From Omphalotus guepiniiformis (Eukaryota > Basidiomycota > Agaricomycetes > Agaricales > Omphalotaceae): 64,000 nucleotides of DNA. Under the pieces are notes generated by a model. The model saw only the letters and a list, made by a program, of their open reading frames with translations, ran no database searches and was not told where the DNA came from. Positions 39,254-49,193 of the stretch are shown piece after piece. Location: positions 83,754-147,753 of the forward strand of contig JAQOOI010000042.1 of assembly GCA_028554645.1 (NCBI GenBank), written 5' to 3'. The translations under genes were made by a program, and so were the position numbers. How positions within the stretch are numbered: position 1 is the stretch's first letter; every line of letters starts with the position of its first letter.

Positions 39254-40057
39254 CTACATATGCCCCCTTGTGCTGCACTACTACATACATCTATCTACCT
39301 CCGTGTTCACTGTACTCGTAAATATGTGCTTATATAAATCTCCGATTCCGATACATCGCGTGTTTTTTCCTCTCGTTTTCGTTCTTTGCTCGTTCCTTTG
39401 CAGAGGCGCATACATTCACCTTGCCACCTTTCAAGCTCTGTCCTTTTGTGTTACATCCGCCTACGCCAGTCCTCTCTACATACTTCATTTCGCAAATTTC
39501 ACATCCGTGTACAAATGCAGTTGGCATGGTTTTCGTGTTTGTTTCCGTCCGACCTTTCCTTACATCGAACCATTCGCGTCAACAGAAGTCCGTCACTCAA
39601 TCCATCCTCTGCGACTCAGGTCCCCGTTAGCAGATGATGAACTCCAGACGACAGCCTTGAGAAACTTGATGCATCTCTTGCCGCTCGAACACTTATCCCT
39701 TTTGTATATGCAAGCACGCCTTACCTTGCTTTTTTCCTATCCTTTCGCTGCTGCAAGCCCTGCATTGACCTCGCCTTTGCCTGCTCGCTCCTCCTGTGGC
39801 CCCCTCGATGTGTGTTTTTTGTCAAACAGTGATCTTGAAAGGTGCGTCGCCTTGTTCTCGCTCAGTGCAATATTCATTCCTTCTAACCTCTTCCACTTGT
39901 AGTTCACAAACCTTTCCACCACCCTATCTCCCAGCCTGAAACCCTTGCCAGGGTTCTACAAACACCGTGCTCTACACATGGTGAGTCTTCGCTGGCTTCT
40001 CCTTTTTGTGATTATAACGTTTGTTGTCCAGGTGCTGGCTCTGTTACTGCGAGGTTC
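39254..40057. other. No gene recognised
   Basis: About 800 bp between the dioxygenase gene and the Helitron frame. Several overlapping short frames, all pyrimidine-rich and without recognisable motifs. It may hold the Helitron 5' end or leader, but no TC...hairpin end could be fixed. Confidence 0.4.
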
Positions 40058-43000
40058 ATGCCCACGCGCGTCCTTCACCTGGGACCCACCCACCCCGTTG
40101 AAGATGTGTCTTTGGAGAACGCCCTCTGTGTGGTTAATTCTGCACATGGATGCTACTCTGTACATACGGCGCTGTATTTATACGCAGTGTTACCTTCCGC
40201 ATCATCGAATGTGTTGTTACCTGCATCTCTGGATGTGTTCTCTGCGATTGACGCGTTGTCTGCGATTAACGTGTTCTCTGTGTCTGCCGACTCGTTCTTT
40301 TCCGTTCAGCTTCGCCCTGTTCGTCGCACCGCAATACATGTTTACCGTGAAATATTGTGTCTATCTGAGCTGCACCCCCATGAATTCTACATGGGTTTTG
40401 TATTTGCTTTGTCGTCTTTGTGCCGTTCGTACGTTAACTGTACGAACTTGCGCGTTCGAAAGATTTTGTTGCGTCGCCAACAAAGCCTGTCTGAGTGCCC
40501 TTACACCCCCGCTGTTTGGTGTAATGCGCGCATGTCGTTCGATGACTCTCTGGAGACAGAGTGTTTCATCGGGTTTCCCATGCCACCAGCGCCGTCTCTT
40601 GCTGGTCGAGCTGCTAGCTGTGATATGCAAAGTTATCAGCTTCTTTTTGACGAAGGTCTGCGATGCTGGTGCTCGCCTGCATCCACCTCTCTTTCTGTCC
40701 AGATAGGCGGCGGGCCCCGCGGCAACGCTCCCACTCCCGTCTACCAGCTCGAAACAGTTAACGAACTTTCCTTTCCACCACCTGTGTCCTCTACTAGCTG
40801 CTTTCATGTATTTGATGTCCTCGGTGGTGCGAGACGAGGGCGCAAGCCAAAGGTGATGAAGGCAAACAATAAAACGGTCAACAAAACAACCTCTTCAGAC
40901 TCTGACGGAGGTGCTGGGAAAAACGAGTCTTCTCTGCCCTCGACCCACCGCGATCCAGATCCTTTTCCTCCACCGCCGCTGTCTCAAGAGCTGGAGGATA
41001 AAATCATTCGAGGGTGGTGCACTGATCTTCACCCGTCTAAAATCGAAGAGGCTGGATGTGCCGTGTGCGGTCGTCTCACCTTACTTGTCCGCTTGTCTAA
41101 CCTGAGACACGTTAAACGATCTCTTCATATCTTGGAGGTCTCGGGTGTGACTCGCCTGCCTAGAACATCGCCTACTCAGGCGGTACATGAGATGAAAGGC
41201 CCTGTATTGGAACCTGGATGTAAATATATTTGTGATACTTGCCGTGAATCCATTCGCCGTGTTCAGGTCCCACGAATCTGTCTTGCAAATGGCCTGTGGA
41301 TAGGTGCCGTCCCCCCTGTTCTTGCAAAACTGCGCTACTTTGAACGCTTGCTAGTTGCGAGAGTACACCACTCTCGAAATTTTGTGAAGATCATGAACGG
41401 TCAGAAAAAGATGGTCGCAAATGTCATTTGCCATGCTACACCTATTCAGAAGATTTACGACCAGTTACCTCCTCCCCGAGAGGACATGGAAGACGTTATC
41501 GCTGTTCTGTTCAGCGGACCGTCGAAACCTACCTTGAAAGATTATCAGAGGACTCCACTCCTTGTTCGACACAGAGAGGTATCTGACGCTCTTCAGTGGC
41601 TCATTTGTAATAGCTCTGAATACGAGGACGTGAGGTACTCTCCCGAAAACCTTCTGGAATACCCTCAGGATATACCGGCAGTGGCTGTCGAGTATGTCAA
41701 GGGACACACCACGAAGGTGCCTGAAGGCGTCAGCGTTTTCGATGCAGGCGATGAAGACGGCACTGAAGAGGGCCAATGTCCGATCATAGTTCATGGCCTT
41801 GTCGGAAAAGACCTGGAAACGATGTCGGTGGATGCACTAAAAAGCCAGGCGATGGCGCACCTTGAAACTGGCGGTGCTTTTCTGCGAGTCTCCAACAATT
41901 CCTCCCCGGCGTCTTTATGGAACAATCCTGGTTTATACGCTCGTATGTTCCCTTGGCTCTTTCCGTATGGAGTAGGTTCACTTGGCTCAACGAGCCTTAG
42001 TTTTGAAGCTCATGCGAGCTACCTCCTTCACTATCACGACAAAAGATTCCAGACTGATCCTACGTTCATGCTTGTCGCGTTTAGCCACATGCAGATGAAA
42101 ACTGCCGCAACACAAGGCTGGCTTATGACAGAGAAGAAACAATTTACTCAGATATCTGAACGCATGATGAACCTTGATATTGGCACACTCAAAGCCCTGT
42201 CAACTCGTATGCGTAATGGCGAACATGTACAACCTGCTTCTGACTCTGAGCAGGCATGCTTCGATTTAATGAAGGACCTAGATCATGTTGCAGGCAAAGT
42301 TCCGGGCTCAATGACAAGCAAGAAGTACATGAGGAATGAAATATGGTCGTTGATAGCACACAAGGGTGCTCCCACATGGTACATCACGCTTGCAATCGCA
42401 GATGTCAGTAGTCCAATTTGTATGTATTACGCAGGCTCAAAGGAGAAGTTTACTCTAGAGATCCCTGACTGGAATGCACGTCGTCATCTCCTTGCTTCGA
42501 ATCCAGTCGCTGGTAGCACCTTCTTTCATCTTATGGTGACAATGTTCATAAAACACATCCTTGGTGTCGACTCGGACCATCCTGGTGTGTTCGGTGAGAC
42601 ATCTGCCTTTTACGGAACAGGCGAGCAGCAAGGGAGACTTACCTTGCATTTACATCTGATGCTGTGGATCATGAGTGCGCTCACGCCGCAGGAGATACGA
42701 GATCGCTTGCTTGATCCTGCCTCCGACTTCAAGCGCCGGTTGATAGCGTACCTCGAAAGTGTTCGAGTCGGGGAATTTGTAAACGGCACTAAGTCAGAAG
42801 TGTTTGAAAATGTGAACGAGGCTTCCGCTCACTCTGAATACAGCAACCCAATTGAAACACTCCCAATTCCACCCCCGCCTTCTTGCTCGTGCGCGGTACC
42901 AGGATGCTCGCGTTGTGCCGAATACGCTGATTGGCGCAGGCAATATACGTTCACCGTCGATGATATACTGTCGAAATCTAACTTGCATGACTGCACCAGA

Positions 43001-46000
43001 GGTCTCAACAAGGACGGAACCCCGAATAAGAAAAATTTTGCGACGTCCTGCCTTAACAATGTGTGGAAGAAATGTAAGGCACGTTTTCCTCGCGCAATTG
43101 TTCCCAGTTCATATGTGGAACAAGATAGTGGCATCGTGCACTTAAAGAAAACGGAGCCGTGGATGAACGACGTTTGTCCCCCGTTGAGTTATCTCTTTAG
43201 GTCAAATACAGACGTGACGTGCTTGTTGTCTGGGACTGCAATCAAAGCTGTTGTGATCTATGTCTCAGATTATATTACAAAATGTGGGTTGAAGACTCAC
43301 GTTGTATTTGATGTTATTCGGTCCGTCTTTGAGAACAACACGGAGATCCTGGACGGTCCCTTCAAAGCTACGGAGAAATCAAGAAGCCTAATGACGAAAA
43401 TCGTGAATTTGTTATCCACGAAACTTGAACTTGGTGCTCCCATGATTTCCCACTACCTTATGCAACGACCAGACCACTACACCGACCATCAATTTGTTCC
43501 TTTCTACTGGAAATCATTTGTGAGAGAAGCTCGCAGATTTTGGTATCCAGAAGAGAACGCGGCTGAAGACAAGGTTGTATTGGTGAAACAGCAAGGAAAG
43601 TTTATTGGCCTCTCTTCAGCGTACGACTATACCTGCCGTCCTGTTGATCATGAGCATTACTCCCTATATGATTGGGTCCGAAGGTTCTATCGCGAGAAGC
43701 GAGGAAAGCGGAGAAATGGAACAACTAAGACTGAGCACACGTTTACTGATGATGAAGAGGACGACACGTACCCCAGTCTTCCGCTCGACGGAGACGAAAA
43801 CTCGGTGTTGGAGACCTTTCTTGATAGAGCTTGCCTACATGGGAAAGACTCGGATATAAACCTCCCTCAGAGTAAGAACCCGGGCCGTGATATCCGTGAC
43901 TCCGAACGCGGTGCTTTATTCGCTACCAACCACCCTCTGTACAGCACGCATCATGTTGCGGAACGAAGAGACTGGAAACGCACTGTTCCCACCTTCCTAG
44001 GTGGTTCTCTACCTCGATCAGATCTTGGCGACAGGGAATATTACTGCTGTGCTATGTTGACGCTGTTTCGACCATGGAGGACAGGCGAAACTCTAAAGGG
44101 CCCCCAGGAGACTTGGCATCAGGCATTTCAAGGTTATACGTTCCACCCCGAGCACTTGCTTTACATGAAATATTTCAATATTCGATATGAATGCCTGGAT
44201 GCGAGAGACGATTTCCGTGCACAGCTCAAAGCTGCCACCGGGACCAGCGCATTAGTTGACTCTTGGGATGGACAGATGCTACAGGTGCTTCAGGCGTCAA
44301 ATGATGATTTCGTTGCCAACGACTCGGTCGACGACGCGACACTTGACGCAGAGACAGTCGTTCTGTTTGACCCTGCAACAGGCATCCGCTCTGGATCGAA
44401 GTATGCACAGATGCTGAATCAAAGGGCTGATGTTCGCAGGCTTTTGCATAGTATTGGTTGGTTGTCACAGTGTGCCTCCCCCGTGAACGGTATGTTCGAC
44501 TTACCTTCTGTCCCTGCCATGAGCGGTAACCAATGGGCTTTGCACACGAAGATGCTACGAGATCGTGAACTACAATCCCGGAGAATACCACCGCCACTTC
44601 CAGACGCTGGCAATAGCGATGGAGTTCAGACTGCTCACACATTGAAACCGAACAGGGTCGAGATATGTGACAGATCTTATTTCGAGAAGCTTGGGTGTGA
44701 GTTTGCAGATACTGGGTCTCTAATTACGAGTGTCGTTGATAGTTCTACTTTAAATGAAGAGCAGGAGCGCGCTTTCAGAATTGTAGCTAACCATTCGATT
44801 GGTGTATCACAGCAACCTCTACAGATGTACATTGGCGGTATGGGTGGCACTGGTAAATCAAGAGTATTGCACGCGTTGCTCGATTTTTTCGGTCGCAGGG
44901 AACAAAGGCACCGTATCGTTATCGTTGCACCCACTGGGAACGCCGCTGCTTTGCTCGGCGGTTCAACGTATCATTACTTGCTCGGAATCAATGCAAGGCA
45001 AGAAGAAGCCACCGCAACAACTCTCAATCAGGTTTATACACGCCTTGAAGGCGTCGATTATCTCTTTCTCGATGAAATTTCTATGCTATCAGCTGTTGAC
45101 ATGTACAAGATTAGTGAAAAGTTAGCAAGAGTCAAGGGTAAACCCGACGTTTCGTTCGGCGGGGTAAACATGATTGTCGCAGGTGATTTTGCTCAGCTAC
45201 CACCAGTGATTGGCGGAGAAAGTTCGTCACTGTATGGTCGGAAAATTGGTAGCATTCATACTTCGCTCAAGAACCAGCAAGCCGCCATAGGAAAGTCTTT
45301 GTGGCATCACTTCACCACGGTCGTTATACTTCGGCAGAACATGCGACTTAAGTCCTCTACTGAAAAGGATCTAAAGCTCAGAAAAGCATTGGATAACATG
45401 CGTTACAGAGCATGTACGCCAGAAGATATCACGTTCCTCGAAACACTTGTTTCTTCCAATCAACAGGGGAGAAATAATATCGGTGATCCCTGCTTCAGGA
45501 ATGCAGCTATCATCACTGCAGAGAATCTCCACAAAGACGAAATTAACAAGCAGGGATGCCTCCGTTTCGCACAAGACACTAATCAGGAACTTGTACATTT
45601 TTATTGCGAGGACTCTGTCACTGACAAGGATGACCTGCAGTCTTCCGGTAAGCGTAGGAAAGCTGCAAAGTACCACTTCATTAACGAAGGTCTCCAGCAG
45701 CTTCTATGGTCACTTCCGCCTGCGATGCACGAGAATCATTCCCCCGCAAAACTTTTGCTCTGCGTCGGCATGCCTGTGATCATTCGTCACAATGCTGCCA
45801 CTGAGCTCTCCATCACGAAAGGGCAAAGAGGAGTTGTGTACGGGTGGTCAGCCTCTGTTGGTCACTGGGGTCAGCAAGTTTTGGATGTCCTATTTGTATC
45901 ACTTACCAATCCTCCATCTCCTGTACAATTTGACGGACTCCCTCTCAACGTTGTACCACTCACGCGTCGCAAAGCGTCTGGATACGTGTATCTTCCTGAT

Positions 46001-46759
46001 GATACAAAGCTCTATATTAGTCGCGAGCAAGTCGATGTCTTGCCTGGATTTTCCATGACAACACATGCATCCCAAGGACAAAGTCTGACACCGAACGCAG
46101 TTGACCTCAACAACTGTCGCACTCACCAGGCGTTCTACACCGCCCTATCTAGAAGCACGTCGGCAGACGCAACTATCATACTCCGTGAGTTTAGCTCAAA
46201 AAACATCACGGGCGGTGCTAGCGGTGCACTTCGAAGGGAGTTCCGTGAGTTAGAGCTGCTTGACGAGATAAACAAGCTGAAGTACAACGGAAAGCTAAAC
46301 TCTTCAGTCACAGGTTCGCGCCGAAAAGATTTGGTCACTACCTTCAGAGCATGGAAAGGGTCGAGTTATGTTCCCAAAGACATTCATCCTGCAGTTAGGT
46401 GGAGTTCGCGAGATCCATACCTCCTTGACACAGAAGAGGACGAATTGTGGTCTATTGTCGACAAGAAAACCTTCAAAAGGTTGAAAGAAGTTATAGACTC
46501 GGCTCGCGACGGAGGAACGCCAGGAGCTACCGCTGCCACTGCAGTCCATTCAGGCGAGCTCCCATTCGGCACCGCACAATATGAAAGCGAGGCCACATGT
46601 ACCGATGCTGCGTACAAATGCAACAAGCGAAAGGCTGAAGATGAAGGGTACGAGCCTCCTTATGCGAAGAAGCAGAAACTAGCGTCCCTTTACGGGCTTG
46701 GCGGCCCACGAAAGCCGTCGTCATTGTCAAAGACAAAAGGCCACGTCTCGAGTACATGA
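40058..46759 (+). CDS. Helitron transposase: Rep endonuclease plus PIF1-like helicase
   Basis: A 2233-codon frame encoding a rolling-circle transposase. The first ~290 residues are unlike a protein domain and the true start may be nearer 40531 or downstream of unseen introns. A cysteine-rich domain follows (CAVCG ... CKYICDTC, about residues 335-410). The Rep nuclease has the HUH motif HLHLMLW (about 864-870) and the two-tyrosine motif YVSDYITK (1068-1075). The SF1B/PIF1 helicase begins about 1570 with Walker A GGMGGTGKS (1593-1601), Walker B FLDEIS, GDFAQLPPV and, near the end, THASQGQS and ALSRS. All catalytic motifs are present. Uninterrupted for 6.7 kb, so probably young. The frame continues after one TGA into a protease-like domain. 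Confidence 0.93.
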   Translation: MPTRVLHLGPTHPVEDVSLENALCVVNSAHGCYSVHTALYLYAVLPSASSNVLLPASLDVFSAIDALSAINVFSVSADSFFSVQLRPVRRTAIHVYREILCLSELHPHEFYMGFVFALSSLCRSYVNCTNLRVRKILLRRQQSLSECPYTPAVWCNARMSFDDSLETECFIGFPMPPAPSLAGRAASCDMQSYQLLFDEGLRCWCSPASTSLSVQIGGGPRGNAPTPVYQLETVNELSFPPPVSSTSCFHVFDVLGGARRGRKPKVMKANNKTVNKTTSSDSDGGAGKNESSLPSTHRDPDPFPPPPLSQELEDKIIRGWCTDLHPSKIEEAGCAVCGRLTLLVRLSNLRHVKRSLHILEVSGVTRLPRTSPTQAVHEMKGPVLEPGCKYICDTCRESIRRVQVPRICLANGLWIGAVPPVLAKLRYFERLLVARVHHSRNFVKIMNGQKKMVANVICHATPIQKIYDQLPPPREDMEDVIAVLFSGPSKPTLKDYQRTPLLVRHREVSDALQWLICNSSEYEDVRYSPENLLEYPQDIPAVAVEYVKGHTTKVPEGVSVFDAGDEDGTEEGQCPIIVHGLVGKDLETMSVDALKSQAMAHLETGGAFLRVSNNSSPASLWNNPGLYARMFPWLFPYGVGSLGSTSLSFEAHASYLLHYHDKRFQTDPTFMLVAFSHMQMKTAATQGWLMTEKKQFTQISERMMNLDIGTLKALSTRMRNGEHVQPASDSEQACFDLMKDLDHVAGKVPGSMTSKKYMRNEIWSLIAHKGAPTWYITLAIADVSSPICMYYAGSKEKFTLEIPDWNARRHLLASNPVAGSTFFHLMVTMFIKHILGVDSDHPGVFGETSAFYGTGEQQGRLTLHLHLMLWIMSALTPQEIRDRLLDPASDFKRRLIAYLESVRVGEFVNGTKSEVFENVNEASAHSEYSNPIETLPIPPPPSCSCAVPGCSRCAEYADWRRQYTFTVDDILSKSNLHDCTRGLNKDGTPNKKNFATSCLNNVWKKCKARFPRAIVPSSYVEQDSGIVHLKKTEPWMNDVCPPLSYLFRSNTDVTCLLSGTAIKAVVIYVSDYITKCGLKTHVVFDVIRSVFENNTEILDGPFKATEKSRSLMTKIVNLLSTKLELGAPMISHYLMQRPDHYTDHQFVPFYWKSFVREARRFWYPEENAAEDKVVLVKQQGKFIGLSSAYDYTCRPVDHEHYSLYDWVRRFYREKRGKRRNGTTKTEHTFTDDEEDDTYPSLPLDGDENSVLETFLDRACLHGKDSDINLPQSKNPGRDIRDSERGALFATNHPLYSTHHVAERRDWKRTVPTFLGGSLPRSDLGDREYYCCAMLTLFRPWRTGETLKGPQETWHQAFQGYTFHPEHLLYMKYFNIRYECLDARDDFRAQLKAATGTSALVDSWDGQMLQVLQASNDDFVANDSVDDATLDAETVVLFDPATGIRSGSKYAQMLNQRADVRRLLHSIGWLSQCASPVNGMFDLPSVPAMSGNQWALHTKMLRDRELQSRRIPPPLPDAGNSDGVQTAHTLKPNRVEICDRSYFEKLGCEFADTGSLITSVVDSSTLNEEQERAFRIVANHSIGVSQQPLQMYIGGMGGTGKSRVLHALLDFFGRREQRHRIVIVAPTGNAAALLGGSTYHYLLGINARQEEATATTLNQVYTRLEGVDYLFLDEISMLSAVDMYKISEKLARVKGKPDVSFGGVNMIVAGDFAQLPPVIGGESSSLYGRKIGSIHTSLKNQQAAIGKSLWHHFTTVVILRQNMRLKSSTEKDLKLRKALDNMRYRACTPEDITFLETLVSSNQQGRNNIGDPCFRNAAIITAENLHKDEINKQGCLRFAQDTNQELVHFYCEDSVTDKDDLQSSGKRRKAAKYHFINEGLQQLLWSLPPAMHENHSPAKLLLCVGMPVIIRHNAATELSITKGQRGVVYGWSASVGHWGQQVLDVLFVSLTNPPSPVQFDGLPLNVVPLTRRKASGYVYLPDDTKLYISREQVDVLPGFSMTTHASQGQSLTPNAVDLNNCRTHQAFYTALSRSTSADATIILREFSSKNITGGASGALRREFRELELLDEINKLKYNGKLNSSVTGSRRKDLVTTFRAWKGSSYVPKDIHPAVRWSSRDPYLLDTEEDELWSIVDKKTFKRLKEVIDSARDGGTPGATAATAVHSGELPFGTAQYESEATCTDAAYKCNKRKAEDEGYEPPYAKKQKLASLYGLGGPRKPSSLSKTKGHVSST

Positions 46760-47632
46760 TCTAACGCGTCGCGACGTCGACGCACAAGTAACGAGTCAAC
46801 TCGTACGGGCACTTCAGCCCACTCGTTACCGTTGGCCTTGGAGTGGTATCGCAACAGCTGCGCCTACGATGCTTTCCTGTGTATCCTTCACAACGTATGG
46901 AAGACGGACGTTGTACGTTGGCAGAGTTACTTCGGTGAGATGGGCCACACTGCGTTGGAAACTGTTGCCATTGGGTTTGGACGAATTTCCGACAACGAAA
47001 ACACCTTAAAAGACGTTCGAGAAAACCTGCGTCAGGAGCTCGCACAAGAGAGCCCGACTATCTTTGGGTATGGTAACCTCACCTCACTCACCGAGCTACT
47101 GCAACGGCTTCTGCGGTCATCCAAAGTCATTGTCCGCGCTAGCATAACATGTCCTTCGCTACACCTCTCGACGCAACCTTTACCCTCTGCTACGCGAGAT
47201 TCCTGTACCGCTGTGCTGGAGCACCGCGCGATTGATATTCCTTCGACAACAGCTTGGGTGACTGAACTTCCGCCTGAACGGACTGCGTGGAGGTGTGAAC
47301 GCTGTGGAGAGCGCTGTCAGTTTTCCTTTGCCATGGTTCACGTTCCCGAGTTGCTTGTCATGAACTTTGACCCTGTAACGAACATGTGCATTGACCGTGT
47401 CATTACGACAGAAATACACGGGGATGAGCAGATATTTTTCCTGTACGGCGTCATTTATTATGGGGATTACCACTATACAGCGCGGTTCATCACTGAAAGC
47501 AGACACACCTGGTTTTACGACGGACTTCAGAACGGGGGTAGGCCGACCTTCGAGACCTGGTCGGACGAGCTGGACATGACGTTATGTAGAGGACGAAGGG
47601 CAACAGCTGCAATTTATGTCAGAACTAGGTAG
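46760..47632 (+). CDS. Ubiquitin-specific-protease-like domain in frame with the Helitron protein, behind one TGA
   Basis: Reading frame 40058-46759 ends at TGA 46757-46759, but the same frame is open from 46760 to TAG at 47632, about 290 codons. It has a cysteine box (WYRNSCAYDAFLCILHNVW), a CERCGERCQF pair that could bind zinc, and a histidine box (GVIYYGDYHYTARF...WFYDG), the order of a USP/UCH-type cysteine protease. There is no ATG before the cysteine box, so it is not a separate gene by itself. The simplest reading is a C-terminal domain of the Helitron protein cut off by a nonsense mutation, or expressed by readthrough or splicing around the stop. Cysteine protease domains (OTU, Ulp1) fused to Helitron proteins are known elsewhere. 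Confidence 0.7.
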   Translation, partial: SNASRRRRTSNESTRTGTSAHSLPLALEWYRNSCAYDAFLCILHNVWKTDVVRWQSYFGEMGHTALETVAIGFGRISDNENTLKDVRENLRQELAQESPTIFGYGNLTSLTELLQRLLRSSKVIVRASITCPSLHLSTQPLPSATRDSCTAVLEHRAIDIPSTTAWVTELPPERTAWRCERCGERCQFSFAMVHVPELLVMNFDPVTNMCIDRVITTEIHGDEQIFFLYGVIYYGDYHYTARFITESRHTWFYDGLQNGGRPTFETWSDELDMTLCRGRRATAAIYVRTR

Positions 47633-47952
47633 AAGATAATTTACGCGGCTACCTTCGTCTCGAGGTTCTCATCCCCCGGCATGAGCTTTGTGTAGGCTTG
47701 TCTGGGTCCCATCCCTACAGCACGCGCTTCATCTCATTCATCGTAGACAGACATGGTGTAAGTCACGGGGGGTCTTCCAAGGGCGGGTCCATGAATTTCC
47801 TGCAACTAAAAGCAAGCACAAATATGACAGATTCAGAAATTGACAAAACATACATAGCCAACTTTCACGGAATTCACAATATTCACAGATATCACCTCCC
47901 CTTGTATAAGTAAGTACATTTCGTGCTTTCTCGCCATCTTTCCGCATCTGCC

Positions 47953-48393
47953 ATGTCGAAGAACCCGTTGACAGCTTTGAGCCTTGAACACCTAGTTACT
48001 CCTGCCGCGAATAATACGAGTCCTCGCGAGACAGAAAAAACGCCTGAGGCACGACACGCCACGTCGTCGACGTTGTTAACTTGGAATGAAATCGCATATG
48101 CATGCGTCGCCCACCTCATTCACGACCAGACGCCTGAAGCGAGACCAGACCCCGGAGAGAATTCTCTTCAGAGTCCTCGCGAGACGGAAAAAACGCATGA
48201 GCCAAAGCAGTCTTCTGGTCACACCGCGTCTTCGACGTCGTTAACTTGGAACGAAATCGCGTATACACGCCTCGCCCACCTCATTCTCGACCATACGTGC
48301 GAACCGAGAGCAAACCCCGGAGAGAATCCTATTCACAACGATGAGACGGAACGTCGAGTCGTGGGTGCTAGTAGCATATCTGAAACACGATAA
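47953..48393 (+). CDS. Small ORF with two 51-residue tandem repeats
   Basis: A 146-codon frame from ATG 47953 (MSKNPLTALSLEH) to TAA. Two units of 153 bp begin near 48018 and 48171; each encodes SPRETEKT...TLLTWNEIAYACVAHLIHDQ-like sequence ending PGEN. Both units keep the frame and the helical WNEIAY...AHLI segment, although bases differ, which hints at selection on protein. No known domain. It lies just downstream of the Helitron protein and before a decayed copy of its protease domain, so it may be Helitron cargo. Confidence 0.5.
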   Translation: MSKNPLTALSLEHLVTPAANNTSPRETEKTPEARHATSSTLLTWNEIAYACVAHLIHDQTPEARPDPGENSLQSPRETEKTHEPKQSSGHTASSTSLTWNEIAYTRLAHLILDHTCEPRANPGENPIHNDETERRVVGASSISETR

Positions 48394-48539
48394 AAGGTAA
48401 GTTGGTCTGTTTTTCAAGAATGCCCGCGAGGTGTGCTCACCAGAAATCACCAGAATTAGCTCTGTGAAAAGAGTTGCCCTACGGTAGATCAGTGTACTTT
48501 GATTTTCGAAGGCACTTACTCACTAACTTGCATAGTTTA

Positions 48540-48772
48540 CACGTCGCTTTCAGCAATTACGAGTTCGAGATGAAATGTAGAATTCGTTATTTCAATGGCC
48601 ATTTTTTCGCATTGTTGGTGACATCTGGTTCTACGACGGTGTAAGAGGGCCAGCGAACGTGAATTACAACGGTAGTCTTGATGTGCGTGGCTTGAATTTG
48701 CGTCAACAAGGTCAGACGTCTGCGTGCTCTGTCATATACGTGCGTTCTAGTACATGCGAGAGAACGTGAAGA
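48540..48772 (+). pseudogene. Decayed second copy of the Helitron-linked protease-like C-terminus
   Basis: One frame reads NYEFEMKCRIRYFNGHFFALLVTSG and, after a one-base shift, the next reads DIWFYDGVRGPANVNYNG...QTSACSVIYVRS. These align with the histidine box and end of the domain at 46832-47632 (YHYTARFI...WFYDGLQNGG...ATAAIYVRT). The cysteine box is not found upstream. Hence a truncated, frameshifted remnant of a related element. Confidence 0.55.
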
Positions 48773-49193
48773 AAGTATATCGTAAGCGTGACTTGTAACA
48801 GCGCAACAAGGGAACGAATTCGCGTTATGTCAGACGGGTAGGATTCGTACATGCCAGTCTTGGCCCATACCCTCAAGTTCAATCAGAGTGCATACAATGA
48901 TCATAACAGATTACATTTATCTTACAAAAATTTGACAAGGCCCAGAAGTGAGCAGAAGGGTGAAAAATATGTGATTGTTCACTTCCTTGCTCTGTACACA
49001 TTGTTAACACCCATAGTAGAATGAGTTCTATTGGCTGATCACAGACCGTAGTACCTGTACACTGTCCAATCAATAAGAATGTTAATGTAAAATAAGGGAG
49101 CTTTAAATTCCAGAAGTAGAGCAAGAACTGAGATATAACATCGAAATAGCGAGAATGACACAAAAACATTCTGTTCCTTTCTGTATGAAATGA
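48773..49193. other. Intergenic, nothing recognised
   Basis: About 420 AT-rich bases between the Helitron debris and the convergent SKT5-like gene. This is where the accessory region meets ordinary host genes. Confidence 0.5.

Noticed and set aside
40058..40530. N-terminal ~160 residues of the Helitron frame as real protein
   Set aside because: The sequence looks like translated non-coding DNA, with no similarity to Helitron proteins that I recognise; the frame is reported from the first ATG but the true start is probably downstream.
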